64,000 nucleotides of DNA, taken from contig OZ025221.1 of the NCBI GenBank assembly GCA_964019055.1, forward strand, positions 6,111,968 through 6,175,967, in the 5' to 3' direction. The position numbers and the translations under genes are program-made. This DNA comes from Anthopleura xanthogrammica. Taxonomy: Eukaryota; Cnidaria; Anthozoa; Actiniaria; Actiniidae. Position 1 is the stretch's first letter; each line of letters opens with the position of its first letter. The notes beneath the pieces are model-generated. The model was given only the letters and a program-made list of their open reading frames with translations. It searched no databases and was not told the DNA's origin. Shown in pieces: positions 12,691 through 24,721 of the stretch.

Positions 12691-13554
12691 AGGGAAACCA
12701 CAGGTATCCCACAATCGTTTTAAGGATGTTTTTAGCTTATGAGCAGTGTTAATATAAAGCACTCACAAATCTGCTTGGGTAAGCCTGCATGCACAAAATA
12801 TTTAGTTAAGAAATGAAAAAGTCATTGTGTTATTAATTACTAATCAAAAAAAAAAACTGTTATAAGTCTTACGTTCTGATTGGTTGGGAATGGCTGCATT
12901 ATGAGAGCACACAATGACGCAGACTTTATATTGTGCCATTTCTATCCAAAAAAAAATGTTTAACTTATTGTATTTTGTATTTTATAAAAGAAATAAAAAA
13001 CTTGCTTTCTGTGCTGTGTGCAGTTATAAGGCACTTGAGAATTGACAGAACACTTCGCGCACTCCGCTACACATCATGCAACACTAATATAATATTTCTC
13101 TTGTGCTCTGCCAACTCCCCAGAACACCAGTGTGCTTAATAACTGCACACAGCGTGCATGCACAGGCTCAAGTTTTCTATTTCTTCAATAATCAATATTA
13201 AGTTGGACCTTTTCTTTAGCCTTGAACAAACAGGCAATGTTGACTACAAAAGATTACAAAATTAAATTAAATTTATATTTTAAAAAGAGAGCGACAGAAG
13301 TTATTACATGTATTTAACTGTATTCAAAGTGCCATTAGTTTAATAAATGTAGCTCTTTAAATAGATTTTATTAAAATAAAGTTAAGATAAACAAACATGT
13401 AGTCTGATTTTCTGACAATTCTCTTAATCTTTTTACAAATCACTGCTTTATTTATAACTTTGAGATTCAGATCAAAGTCCAGGACTTTGGAAAGGGGGGA
13501 GGGGGGGTTCTTAGTCGCCATTTTATGCATGACGTCTGATTGAAACTTTAAAAC

Positions 13555-13602
13555 TGAGTGAGTGAGTGAGTGAGTGAGTGAGTAAGTGAGTGAGTGAGTG
13601 AC
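13555..13602. repeat. (GTGA)n microsatellite
   Basis: About eleven GAGT/GTGA units with one TAAG variant. Confidence 0.9.
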
Positions 13603-13875
13603 ACATTTGCATATTTAGACCCACCACAACTTGTATCTATGCTTCGCGAATCCATGAGTAAAAAGGAAGAGAGGGGTTTCCCTGGCAACAGGTCTCCATT
13701 AATCTTCCTATCTCCACTCTACTTGAATGTAAAGAATTTTTGATAATTTAATTGGACCTAAAATATATCATCTCCTACACTATAATTTTTTTTCCATAAA
13801 AGTTTGATATCCCAAAGCTCACCTTGATTCTAATCTCTGTAGTTTAAGTAAAACGTTTGTAAAGTTGAATGTTCA

Positions 13876-16800
13876 TCAAATTTCTAGCTTCAGCAGTCTA
13901 ATATCACTGTTATCATCATAAAAGAACAATTTCCTGGATGGCTTGTCAAGCACACTCCACTTGATATGATAACCAGCTGAGTGAGTAGGGATAAATATCA
14001 GTTACAGTGATAAATTGAGATTTGAATGATATTTGGAGCCATTATGTAAGTGGGATTCTTTGTGAGACTTGAATCTGTTCAATGTACAACCATGCGTAAC
14101 AACAAGTATAAATATAGGCAGAGCACATGCATAGTTGCATAATCCGTGAAGCTAACAGTTGCACGAGAAGGTGAATCATATCAGGGAGGTAACGTTAGTT
14201 GACTTGTTTTAGATGATTGGACAAGGAATGTCCTGATTTGTCCTGATATAACTTTACTTGGCGTTTTTTCCCCACCCTCCCTCCCTTATAGTTCGGTGCA
14301 AATTAGGTAGCCTTGTGTTCCCTCTACTGTGGACTTGCATTTTTCCCATAACTCAGTATTTAGTACGTAGTTGTGGAGCATTGTTGCACCTTGAATAGAT
14401 TACTGGGTACCGATTACTGTATTACTTCATCTTTTAGTTTTTGAGTCATTACAAATGAAAGAAATAATACTCAAGGAAAGAACACGTGCTTTGGAACTAT
14501 CCAAGTCTTATCAGTATGCAAAAGAAACAATTCTCAAGGGAAGAATAATGATGCAAACTGCACCAATTTTAACCTTGCTCTTAATAAAACCAGGTTTCAT
14601 AATATAGTCAAATAAAATACTAACCAAGTTCTTGAAGGAAGAATTCAAATGTTTCTGGATTGCGAACAGTTGATGCTACAAAGGCTACTGGTTTAGTGAT
14701 ACCATCACCATGACAACTAAAAAAAACAAAGGTGGTTTTATTAATCCTTCCAATAGGGACACCTGAGATCTTAAAGCACAATAAAACACTGAATCAGGCC
14801 TAAAAGCACGGATCTTACACAGCTTAGGCATTTTACTTCTTTATTCTAGGCAAAAATTCTATTCAAAACTAAATTTCAATTTTTTCCTCTTTTTTGAGCA
14901 GAAAAATTGCGATTTTTTAAAACTCGCCCCAGTCTCCTCTCGGAAAAGTGTGAGTTTTCAACCATTTTGTGATGTTTTTCATGAAATATCTTGAAAACAA
15001 GCATGGTGACCCCCATTTTTTATTTGATATTTTTAATAAAATTGCGGCTGCGCATTATATATCAAAATATCAAGTAAAATTTATTGGATAAATTTTGAAA
15101 TATTTCAATAAGAATAGTTGAAGAGTGCGATTTCTTGAGGTTCGTAGAGGCACACATATTCCTGTTTTTCACTAATATTTCAACTATAACAGTCATTCAA
15201 TTACTTTGATACATTTAGAAGTATAGCTTAATTAGGAAACTTTGAATTATAGGTACGTTTTGTTATACAGAAGTACTCTGAACCGAGAATAAAGGTTTTT
15301 GATTCCGACTTCTGGTTGCAACCACATTTCGCCAAAAACCTATAAATTGCTATATTTGAAGAGCATCTAGCACAAAAACGAGCATGGTGACCCCCTCTTT
15401 TTATTGCAGTTTTTAATTGTCCATTACATCACTAATGTCCATGCAAAGTTTCAGAACAAAGTTATTGGCAAAATTTCTTTCAGGGAATCACCTTAACCAG
15501 TCTTTTTGATTGGCCAGTCATCATGCCTGGTCATTGAGCAGCCAATATTTTTAGCCCTATCAATATATAGTTTTCTTTTATAGTAACATTATGTGACGTC
15601 AGTATATAGTTATATCATCAGCACGCACACAATTTGCTTGGCTTATGCATAACCAAAATTTGGTTAATTTAATTTTAATTTATTTGAAATAAATTATAAT
15701 TTTTATCATAAAAAGGCTTGAATTTTCAGGTGTGTGTTCCAATCCACCCATGCGGGAGATAAGGGATATGGAGCATGATAAGGAATAATAATATTATTAT
15801 AAATTCAAGATATTTATCTACTGACACATTCCTTACCTTAAAAGTTTGAATACAACCGGTACAAAAAATTTGATCAACTCTACATCATATATCACATCTA
15901 AGTAAGAGAAAAACCTTGTTAGTAAATTGTCAGTATCTCTCAACCAATCAAAGGCATAATAAAGTGATTGAGTGAGTGACAGTGGGCCAAATTGAAACCA
16001 GTATTCATTTACTGAATTTGTATCCTACTATAAAAAAAAAAGTGAAGTGAAGTGAAGTGATTTTATAAACAGTCAGCAAATAAAGACTTTTTAAGGCTTT
16101 ATATATAAGGGATGTTCATGGGCATTGTTAACACACAGCCTTTCTGGGCATGAACTTAGTGCACTTTGTAAGCGCTAATCAAGATGATGTCATTCAAAAT
16201 GTTTTGATGGGCAAAATTTCAAGTATTTTTTCACTTCTCATAGCTCTAAAACAACACCCGATCCTGTTAGGATCCTAGTAGGATCATGGCCAGGATTCTA
16301 TTTATTGTCCTGTACAAGATCGTACTACATGATCTCGTACAGGATCCTTACAAGATCCTACAGGATCTTGGGATCTTGGGAATCTCGTACAAGATAATAC
16401 TGTACATTGAATCCTGGCCAGAATCCTACTTTGGCCAGGATTTGCACCAGGAAACAGCTCAGTCTAAACATGCACAAGGTTAGCTTCCTGTAATCCCAAG
16501 CAACAGCACTTTCCAGCTTATGATGCAACCGCCAAGCATTTTACTGCCTACAAGATATTATTTATTGTACCTTAATACTTACCAGTAGCCACAATAACTC
16601 CACATGATAATCCTTCCAAATCATCCATACTGACGTCTTCCCAATCTAACCTTATGGATGCCACATTAGTCTTATCTCTGTCTCTACTTTCATTCCCATT
16701 ATCCTTTTGTTTTAGCTTTACTTTTCCTATAAAGTTCTTATCAACAGCTTTTCCTGATGGTGGATGAATACTCATTGACTCGTTACATTTGTTGCATTCT

Positions 16801-19800
16801 TGAGTAGTATTACAAACTGTTTCTTGTTCAATACTATCCGAACATTGTAACTCTTCTCTTAAATGCTCTGCTCTGGCAAGTTCAAAAGACCAGTAACTCC
16901 CATTAAATGTATTACTCTTACTAACACAATTGTACTTCGGCAACCCATTCTCATCCTCTGTTCTACAATGACAATTTGAATCTTCATTCCTTTGATAGCC
17001 ATTTATGAACAGGTTTTTATTCAGTTTTGCAAGCACTGCTTCATGGCAGTCAGTAAAGACATAATGTCGAGGGCTACAGCTCACACAGATGGACAGCCCT
17101 AATAGACCAAGACCACAGCCCAGCTCAACGACATTCCTGATGATATTCAAAAGTCAGAGTAAAGATCATGTGATAAACATCTAGAGTTATGCAGTATGTT
17201 TACTTACAAGTAGTAATGTTTTAGTTAGCATAATTACTGTTGGAATTTCAGTAACTTTATTTTAGGGTTGAAGCCTTTTTAGTGAATTTACTGTGCGGAC
17301 ACACTAACCGGGACCACTTGAATAAAACTGACCAATCAGATTACAGTAAACTAGACAAAGATTGAACTGATAACAGTGTTAGCCAATCAGATTATCACAT
17401 TCTCACGCTCTTTTTATATCGATGTGCTATCTGATTGGCCGGTTAGAAATATTGAACTAAATATCGCAATATGATTGGTTAATGACACTAGTTTATCAAA
17501 GTGGTCCCGGTTGGAGTATCCGCACAGTAATCATACTTATAATTACCACTCAGTAATCCTGTACTCAATTCACCGACCCCAAATTCATTGTTCTACCTTC
17601 CTAGTAACTGTTGCTATGTTAGACAAGCTAAAATGTGTTTTTGATATGTACTACATGTAGTTGGCGCCTTTAGGCGAGGGTGTATACAAAGAAAATACAA
17701 GTGATGAGTGGGATATCCACGGTATGCCACGAGAAACCATAGATTGTATAACCATTTTATCCCACACCATATAGAAAATACAAATGCGTCGACTTCAGCC
17801 TGCAGTGCATGGTGGGAATGAAATTGAAATACTGACGAATATACAACAGCTTTCCTGCTTTCTGATTGGCTGTATTTTCTATGGTGTGGGATAAACATGT
17901 TTACAGCATGGAATGACACATGTTGGCTGGTCATAAAGTACAGGGTTACCTTACGACTCACATGCATATGAAACCTTCTCAAAACTGTGTTCTCACCAAC
18001 CTATTTTCAAACACTTTTCTATTTTCCAAGACCCATTCCAACATGTAAAGAGCTGCCTGTAAAAAAGGAAAAAATGAATTCATTACTGGTATATAAGATG
18101 CGCCTTCCAGTCTATACCATCGCGCGATGAAGACTAGCAGCTTGCAGTTGAAACGTCGCGGTTCTGTACAAATGACTCTCAATTGAATTGTGAGACAAAC
18201 AAATAAGTATCATTTCTTTATTACATTTCCACGGTGAATGATATTTTTTATAACTGTCTGTTATGCAATATAACAGACAATTTCAGAGTAGCCAATTCTA
18301 GCACCTGATTATATTGTACCAACCATCATGGTCTATTGGCATCAACAGTGGACAATCAGAGAATTGATGATCATTGTAATATTGGCCTTTGAGCAAGCTT
18401 TTCAAGGCATAAGGTGCTTCTTAAACACTTTAAACTAAGCCAAGTAAAGAAAGTACAAGCAAGCAATGGCAAGTAACATGATAGTCCCATGAGCCAAATG
18501 TTGGCCCTTGCTAGCCTGAGGGGATACCCACAAAAGTAACATTCACCCCTTGCCAGCTAGTATTAAAAATTAATATTTACCTTCAGTTGTCTAAATAAAA
18601 AGAAAAATACCTGGAGTGATGTTATCGCTAATCACCACTGCAAGTACAGCAGTAGCGCAGCTCAACAGGGTCAAAATGACCCCGGAGCACAGCTCTAACC
18701 AGATTGAATTAGTTTAAGGATCGGTTTGAAAGGAGGGAGTCAATTACATTTAATATAATTATAGTCACATTAAAACTGACAAATAATTTTTTATTTTATT
18801 CTTATTATATATTTTTATTATATTTTATTATATATATTAACATGTAATTATGGATCAATACCTGCCATGTGCTAAGGCCAGTTGTTCCCTGAGAAATGAT
18901 GTTTTGTGATTCTTCCAGGATAATACCAGTACCAGATGGCTAAGACATTTAAACAGTCATAAATTTAATTTTTGTAGTTGATCACCCCTCACCCTCCATC
19001 TATCCCTACCACCTGAAATACTCATCTACATCCACATCCCAAGAACAATATAAATTTTACAGAAATTCAGTCCTGCAAATTATGGCAACAAATTAGGCCT
19101 ATTTTTTTTTTGGTTACCGTCGATTGCATCTACCCATTAGCACATGTACAAAAAACATGTTTTGCTGCACCAGCAAATGTCAAAGTTTCCAATGCCAAAC
19201 TTAAAAGTTTTAATTACCTGTGGAGTCTATTACTTGTAACTCCACTTTTTTCCTATGACAAATTTGACCTTCACAGACTATAACATTTTAGTCTTGTTGT
19301 GAAGGTCAACATTTTTCTCAATGTGATGGCACATACAAGGAAATCTTTGTCGCTTCATGCAAAAAATCTTTGATACTTCTTCGTTTGGTCATATTGGAAG
19401 TCCTCGAGTGAGAGGGAAAAACTTTTACCTTTGACATGTGAAGCTTTGACGTTTGCTGGCACAACAAAACATGTTTTTTGTACATGCGCTAACAGGTAGA
19501 TGCAATTGATGGTATTACTGCTGGCAGCATTTCTCTTATTACAAGATACCATGCCTAACAAATAGATAGTTCGATTATTACAATCACGGAATGACCTGTC
19601 TGTTGACTATGCATTTTGATTTTGATAACCACTTCTTTTGAAATAAATTATACGGGTGGCATGGGTGGTATAGTGGTTTACTGCTCGACTCTCACCGCTG
19701 TGGTCCGGATTCGAGCCCTGGCTCAGGTCGGATCATATGTGAATTGAGTTTGTTTGATGTGTTGTTCTCTCCTGTGCCACGAGGGTTTTCTCCGGGTTAT

Positions 19801-20918
19801 CTGGTTTCCTCCCTCCGTAAGAAGTCAACATGTGAGTTGAGTTGTATGCATAGAATATATAATGTAGTGGTAGTGTGTGAGTGACAGTGGGCCAAATTGG
19901 AAACCAATATTAAGTTACTGAATTTGTATCCCACTATAAAAAAGTGATTGATTTATTTATACTTACAAGAATATAGGTCTTGTAGCAAGGACACTGATCA
20001 TCATCTACTTGGCTAACAACTTCACCATAAGATTCATAAAGCTCATCTGCAAGTTCATAGTTTGCTTCCTCACTGATTTTCATCAGCTGCTTTAGGAACA
20101 CCCTCTTGTACTTGATTGATGGAGTGTACTTGTCAAACTGATTGTTCATATAAGTCTGTAAAGCAATAGAATTAACCGTAAATTAGTTTTACAAAATACT
20201 TGTAATTCTTCAATCAAGAAATATAATATTATGTTTTATGAACTGGGAGCACCAAACAGCTAGATGAGCTACAGTATAGTATGACTTTCTTCATTGAACT
20301 TCTTTGGGGGGGGGGGGGGGAGAGCGTGAGGGTGTGGTAAAAAAGTCTATCCCACTATCCGGATTAGAAATTATAAATGACTGCAATTCAAAATCAATTC
20401 AACAAATGATTGCTCATTGTTTTTTTTTTTTGTGTGTAAATGTATGACTCAGCATGGTAGCAAATTACTAGAATTTTAGCCTGCAGGTTTATACATTAGC
20501 AGTCCATACTTGAGCTTATAAATTTCAAGATCATCAATAATAAGCTAATTATTATTTAATATATTCATAATACCAAACTCATGAATATGAATGAAGCATT
20601 AGTGCACAAAATAATTATCCACAAAGACTAACCTTCTGTAAGACGGCTTTTTGTAAGCTACTGTCTAAATTTTGTGCAATATTCTGATAAGAAAAGTAAG
20701 AATAAAATAAATTAGGACGAGAACATGAAAATTTCAAGTAAGGAGCTTCCAGCTTTAAGATAAAATGACCCATCCATTTCTTAAGCTTTTGTTTGAGCCA
20801 GAGGAAAAATCTACATTACCTTCCAGTCAAAAATCTTGGTTGGTACCATTTGAAAATACTGTTTTTGTATAGAGAATAAGATTTCTTCTCGTTCGTTTGT
20901 CTTCATGTTTGCCGCCAT
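13876..20918 (-). CDS. EEF2KMT: EEF2KMT/FAM86-family eEF2 lysine methyltransferase
   Basis: Class I SAM-dependent methyltransferase of the FAM86 family, which trimethylates a lysine of elongation factor 2 in the cytosol. Nine exons join in phase: 20918-20820, 20683-20633, 20155-19967, 18939-18862, 18056-18001, 17136-16583, 15897-15837, 14716-14625 and 13976-13876, giving 426 residues. The family N-terminus is clear (SIKYKRVFLKQLMK, ADELYESYGEV), then GTTGLSTWQAALYMLEW. Motif I is VVELGCGLGLLGLSI (about residue 160), followed by FTDCHEAVLAKLNKN, IRLDWEDV and VIVATDVIYDVELIKFFVPV. The C-terminal block is FVASTVRNPETFEFFLQEL. It is longer than the human protein (330 residues) because exon 6 carries about 90 extra polar residues between motif I and LDWED. 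At exon 5 there are two nearby GT donors; only the one at 18000 keeps the reading frame. It is head-to-head with RNPS1. Confidence 0.93.
14717..15836. other. EEF2KMT intron 7
   Basis: Contains two copies of a GAGCATGGTGACCCCC-like block (about 15001 and 15383), each followed by a T-rich stretch and an AT-rich segment. This suggests a diverged repeat of about 380 bp. Intron 8 (13977-14624) shows nothing recognisable. Confidence 0.45.
15965..16065 (+). mobile_element. SINE 3' tail fragment
   Basis: GTGAGTGACAGTGGGCCAAA followed by ACTGAATTTGTATCCTACTA matches the 3' part of the SINE at 19653-19955. It ends in an A-run and a short GTGAA repeat. Confidence 0.6.
16254..16460. repeat. GATCCT-rich degenerate repeat
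   Basis: Dense palindromic AGGATCCT/AAGATCCT words ending in GGCCAGGATTTGCACCAGG. The same word set and the same closing motif occur at 27683-28095, so this is one repeat family. Confidence 0.65.
17289..17531. mobile_element. Foldback MITE, ACTGTGCGGA ends
   Basis: The left end TACTGTGCGGACACACTAAC then CGGGACCACTT is mirrored by AAGTGGTCCCGGTTGGAGTA then TCCGCACAGTAA. It lies in EEF2KMT intron 5. Confidence 0.75.
17658..17897 (+). mobile_element. MITE copy A (TATCCCACACCATA family)
   Basis: Shares over 200 bp with 23675-23908, in opposite orientation. Shared blocks include GTGTATACAAAGAAAATACA, GGGATATCCACGGTATGCCA, TTTATCCCACACCAT and ATACAGCCAATCAGAAAGCAGG (in inverse). The TCCCACACCAT block is itself inverted within the element. 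Confidence 0.7.
18057..18861. other. EEF2KMT intron 4
   Basis: About 800 bp. It holds a SINE-derived fragment at 18620-18720 on the minus strand, and nothing else I can name. Confidence 0.6.
18620..18720 (-). mobile_element. SINE fragment
   Basis: GCAGCTCAACAGGGTC, GGAGCACAGCTCTAACCAGA and a GGAGGGAG end correspond, in order, to the body of the SINE at 38160-38506. Confidence 0.6.
19653..19955 (+). mobile_element. tRNA-headed SINE
   Basis: The head GGTGGTATAGTGGTTTACTG is A-box-like, and GGATTCGAGCCCTGG about 45 bp later is B-box-like. A conserved body follows (GTTGTTCTCTCCTGTGCCAC, GGGTTTTCTCCGGGTTATCT, CCTCCCTCCGTAAGAAG). The tail carries ACTGAATTTGTATCCCACTA and a short A/T-rich end. It lies in EEF2KMT intron 3. 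It is a transcribed-type retroposon head, not a working tRNA gene, because the cloverleaf cannot be closed. Confidence 0.75.
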
Positions 20919-21032
20919 TTTCCTGGCCGCGCGAACAAATAGTCCTGGGATCTAGAACCTTCAAGGTAGTACTCAGGCTCTCACGTTCAGTCTTCTCTGT
21001 GCGTCGCCATTTTGTTTTGGATTTGTAAAGAA
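20919..21032. promoter_or_regulatory. Divergent promoter EEF2KMT / RNPS1
   Basis: Only 114 bp separate the two start codons. The EEF2KMT initiator reads AAAATGGCGGC, a match to the YY1 consensus spanning the ATG, and a second CGCCATTTT lies at 21005-21013 in the RNPS1 5' UTR. No TATA box is seen. YY1 binding is inference from the motif. Confidence 0.6.
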
Positions 21033-23123
21033 ATGTAAGTGTTTATCCAATCCATCTTGCTCAATCCTTTGCTTTCTTTGGTAAAGTGTTCGTGCGAATT
21101 GTTCCTCATTGACTTGTGCTGGTATACATGATCGTATTTAAGGGTTTTTCTTACTTATTTTTACTGAATTTGTTGTTTCTTAAGGGGTCGTCGCAGCCGT
21201 TCTCGCTCCCGCTCTCCTGCTCGTCGCGGAGCCAAAGACAAGAATAAAGACAAAGCCAAATCTTCTACGAGAGGCCGCAGTCCAGTTCGAAGAAATAAAG
21301 CAAAGGACAAGCCCGCTAGGCGGCAAAGTTCTTCATCAAGCAGGTCTGCGTCTTGTTCAATTGCGTCGTGTACACGTAAATTGGTTGCAATGTTAGTTTG
21401 TTGTCAGGCGTCTCTGACAGCTGTCAAAGCACAGTGTTTACTCATAAGTTGTTTTTATTTATTGCAAGCAGTAGCAGTTATTCTTCAAGTTCTGGCAGCT
21501 CAGGTAGTTCCAGTCGTAGCTCCAGTTCAGGGTCCAGCAGCAGTGGTAGTCGCAGTTCTAGTTCCAGCAGTTCCGGGTCCAGCAGCTCAAGCTCAGCATC
21601 CCCTCGGAAGGGTAAGGATTTTATATTCAAACAACTTAGATTGATTAATTTAGACAACTTTTGTAGCAAACATGGAAAATTCTGCATTGGTTTTGGTACA
21701 AGCACATCGGGAATTATTTGCTCCTGCTATACAAAGAATGAACCTTGTTTAACTTGTTGAAGTGCACCTAATGCCTGATACAATTGTTTTGCAACCATTC
21801 CTGAGACAGCCAAGAGACAAAGGCATGGCGGCCATGCCGATGATCTAAACAATGGATGTCCACAGTCACTACTTTTCCTCTCCCCACTTACCGCTTCAAA
21901 CTCGCCCCCACTCCCCGCACATCCAAGGCAGGGAAAAAACTAGACTCGACTGAGTTAGGAGGGAAAAGAGGGACTGTTCACAGTCTAGGCTAGGAAAAAA
22001 GGAACATTTGTTGGGGGTATGGTATGCATCCCCAGGATTATGATGTGAATTTCCCTAGTGCAGAACTAACCAAACAATGGTGTGATGTGAGAAAAACACT
22101 GTGTTTCAGCCAACAAACATGTATGACTCCATCCGCAAAGACAAAGGAATGTGTTTATCAGTCAAGCAGCACTTTGCATAGTCCTTTGTTCATTTAGATT
22201 TATTTGTCCCTTTTTCCACTTTTGCTCAAAGATTTTTACACCCCTCCCCTGCCTTATGTCATTATTTCCTTTATTTCTTAAGAAATGAAAATCAGGGATT
22301 GATCTTACCATTATTATATATCAACTTTGTATTATTTTTATTAGGAAGTGCTAAAGTAAAGAAGGAAACAAAAAAAGAAATCAAGGTAGAAGGAAAAGAG
22401 GTTACGAAAGAGACAAAGGATACAAAGACTAAAGCTGTACCTCCACTAGAACAACCCAAGGTAAAATCCAAATCCCCACCTCCAAAACCACCAATAAAAG
22501 CAACCAAGAGATCTCATTCTAGATCAGTGTCCAAGTCTCCAAGTCCTGTGCGACGTATAAGACAAAGATCAGCCTCAAGTTCATCTTCAGGATCAAGATA
22601 TCGCTCGAAGTCAAGGTCACGATCGCGTTCACCAAGGCGACGGAGAAGAAGTCCAACTCCAAAACCATCAAAGTTGTATGTTTCTCCCCTTACTCGTAAC
22701 ATTAACAAAGATCATGTTTTTGAAATATTTGGTGTTTACGGACAAGTAAAAACAGTGGACTTGCCACTGGATAGGTTTAACTCTCTGCCAAGAGGATTTT
22801 GTTATGTTGAATATGATGATCCACAAGAATGTGAAAAAGCATTGAAACACATGGATGGTGGACAAATTGATGGCCAGGAGATAGCAGTACAGACCGTCCT
22901 CCCCCAAAGACAAAGGGACATCAGACCACCCTACAGACGCCCAAGTCCACCTCGAAGAAGACAGCCTTGGAGAAGAAGCCCACCAAGATTCAGAGGGGGT
23001 GGCAACTACAGGTCATTTAGGCGGTCTCCTTCACCCCCACGCAGACGTAGATCACCATCTAGGTCACGATCTCCACAAAGAAGACGTAGATTTAGCAGTT
23101 CTAGCTCAGATTCTTCAAGATAG
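21033..23123 (+). CDS. RNPS1: RNPS1, RNA-binding EJC/ASAP factor
   Basis: Orthologue of RNPS1, a nuclear RRM protein of the ASAP/PSAP complexes that works with the exon-junction complex in splicing and mRNA surveillance. Exons are 21033-21034, 21185-21343, 21469-21611 and 22345-23123, giving 360 residues. The start codon is split: AT ends exon 1 and G opens exon 2. The frame upstream in exon 1 reaches a stop (TAG at 20967) with no other ATG. The N-terminus is Arg/Ser-rich (MGRRSRSRSRSPARRG), then a long Ser-rich tract, then basic and Pro-rich sequence. One RRM spans residues 210-285, with RNP2-like KLYVSPLTRNI, RNP1-like RGFCYVEYDD and the RNPS1 signature ALKHMDGGQIDGQEI. The C-terminus is again RS/RRSPP-rich. 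AATAAA lies 282 bp after the stop. Identity is very secure. Confidence 0.95.
21612..22344. other. RNPS1 intron 3, no feature seen
   Basis: 733 bp, with no coding block and no clear repeat. Confidence 0.6.
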
Positions 23124-23404
23124 AGAATCAAGCCTAAAATACCTAGCTTTTTCATAATTTACTTTCTTTCTCCAAATCCCATGTTCTTAAGCCAGTCTTC
23201 ATATGAGACATGGGCTCAGAATTACTTGTTTCACAAGGACAACAAAGTTAAATGTTTAGTAGTTTTGTCATTGACTACAATACTTGTCCAATCTCACATG
23301 ACTAGCATGTTAGACAATTTTTATTTGTGATACCATTCGTAAAACATGAAGGCATGAAAGATCTGCTCTCCAAAATTTTAAGTATGTAAGTTTGTACATT
23401 GCAT

Positions 23405-23419
23405 AATAAAAGAAATAAA
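23405..23419 (+). terminator. RNPS1 polyadenylation signals
   Basis: Two AATAAA hexamers (23405-23410 and 23414-23419) in the right orientation after the RNPS1 stop codon. Confidence 0.75.
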
Positions 23420-23674
23420 AAGACTGGTTTAAAAGGTTTAGAATTCTTTTATTTGATTTGTAGTGTTGTTACAGTGCAAACCAAAAAACTGTGGGCACCT
23501 AGAAATATTTCAAGAATGTTTCTTAACCAATCAGAAGTTTTGTTATCTTGTGGTTAGAGAGTCCTTTCTGATAGGCCAAAGAACAAGAATGGTACCCATG
23601 GTTTTTCAATTAGCACTCAGTTGATGTAATTATATTCATAATTAAATATAAACTATTCAATGTATTCGTTTATA

Positions 23675-23980
23675 TTCTATTTTATCCCACACCATAGAAA
23701 ATACAGCCAATCAGAAAGCAGGAAAGCCATTGTATATTCGTCAGTATTTCACTCTTCCTTCCCATCATGCATTGCATGTTCAATCTATGCATTTGTATTT
23801 TCTATGGTGTGGGATAAAATGGTTATACAATGGTTTCTCTTTGGCATTCCGTGGATATCCCACTTGTCACTTGTATTTTCTTTGTATACACACTCGCCTA
23901 AAGGCTTGTGTGTATACTAGAAACTACAAGTGACTCGTGGGATATTCCACGGTATGCCACTCGAAACCATTGTATAACTA
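23675..23980 (-). mobile_element. MITE copy B with extra inverted end
   Basis: Positions 23675-23908 are the inverse of copy A at 17658-17897. After 23908 the sequence turns back: GTGTGTATACTAGAAACTAC, GTGGGATATTCCACGGTATG and CCATTGTATAACTA mirror the segment 23822-23900. The result is a compound hairpin. Confidence 0.7.
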
Positions 23981-24251
23981 GTATGTATCCTCTTATCTTT
24001 TATCTATTGTATTGTATAATTCATTAAGTCTTTATGAATATATAACATCTGAGCGCTACCAAATTTCTCTTTTAGTTGAACGAAAAGTTGCTTTTTTTTA
24101 CTGCTGGCATGTAGGGCAGCAATAAAGAATGACCACTTCTCTTTCCAATGACTGGACATAAAATATGTAATTTCTGGCTACTGGTATGGCTTGTGTATAT
24201 ACAAGTACGTCTAATGGACTCTGAAGTACAAGCTCATGATTCCATTATTAT

Positions 24252-24375
24252 ATACCACAGGCAATGCAAGCTCACTACATTTATAAGAGAATGTATGGGG
24301 ATTTAAAATATGCCATATTCTGAATCCCCATACATTCTCTTATAAATGTAGTGAGCTTGCGTTGCCTGTGCATAC
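24252..24375. mobile_element. Near-perfect hairpin element
   Basis: The arms GCAAGCTCACTACATTTATA then AGAGAATGTATGGGGATT are inverted with about one mismatch and a loop of roughly 20 bp. It could form a long stem in RNA. Confidence 0.8.
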
Positions 24376-24415
24376 ACATAAATAAGCATGGAATTAAAAA
24401 AATAAAAATATATAT

Positions 24416-24685
24416 TACTACGCTTCTCAGTCGAGTTTGACAGGGCACAAGTTTTGTCGCAACGTTTTGTCGATGAAATGTGCATGTTGTCAGGGGTAAC
24501 GTTAAAAGATTCAATGGGAAGCAAGCATGATACTGACGTCACCGTGGCGGCAATTAAGCTCGTGAATTTTTCCCACACTATACGTTTCAATTCTCTTGAC
24601 GTTGCCCCTGACAACATGCACATTTTAACGACAAAACTTCGAGACAAAACTTCGGTCGTTTCAAGCTCAACTGAGAAGCGTAGTA
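24416..24685. mobile_element. Foldback MITE, TACTACGCTTCTCAG ends
   Basis: TACTACGCTTCTCAGTCGAG at the left is mirrored by CTCAACTGAGAAGCGTAGTA at the right. The inner arms share GTGCATGTTGTCAGGGG and its inverse. Confidence 0.8.
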
Positions 24686-24721
24686 AACGGTTATCCATTT
24701 TACAAAACTTCTTTCTAATAC

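Larger units (their letters stand above)
10372..13875. other. Convergent intergenic region TEX2 / EEF2KMT
   Basis: A 3.5-kb spacer between the stop codons of two convergent genes. It holds the TEX2 3' UTR (end not fixed), four foldback elements (10482-10916, 11419-11773, 12222-12350, 12366-12690) and a GTGA microsatellite (13555-13602). TTTATT at 13447-13452 reads AATAAA on the minus strand and is a plausible EEF2KMT polyadenylation signal. I see no gene here. Confidence 0.7.
23420..24721. other. Convergent intergenic region RNPS1 / LOG-family gene
   Basis: 1.3 kb almost filled by three inverted-repeat elements (23675-23980, 24252-24375, 24416-24685). The last ends 37 bp from the LOG-family stop codon. 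No gene is seen. Confidence 0.7.
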
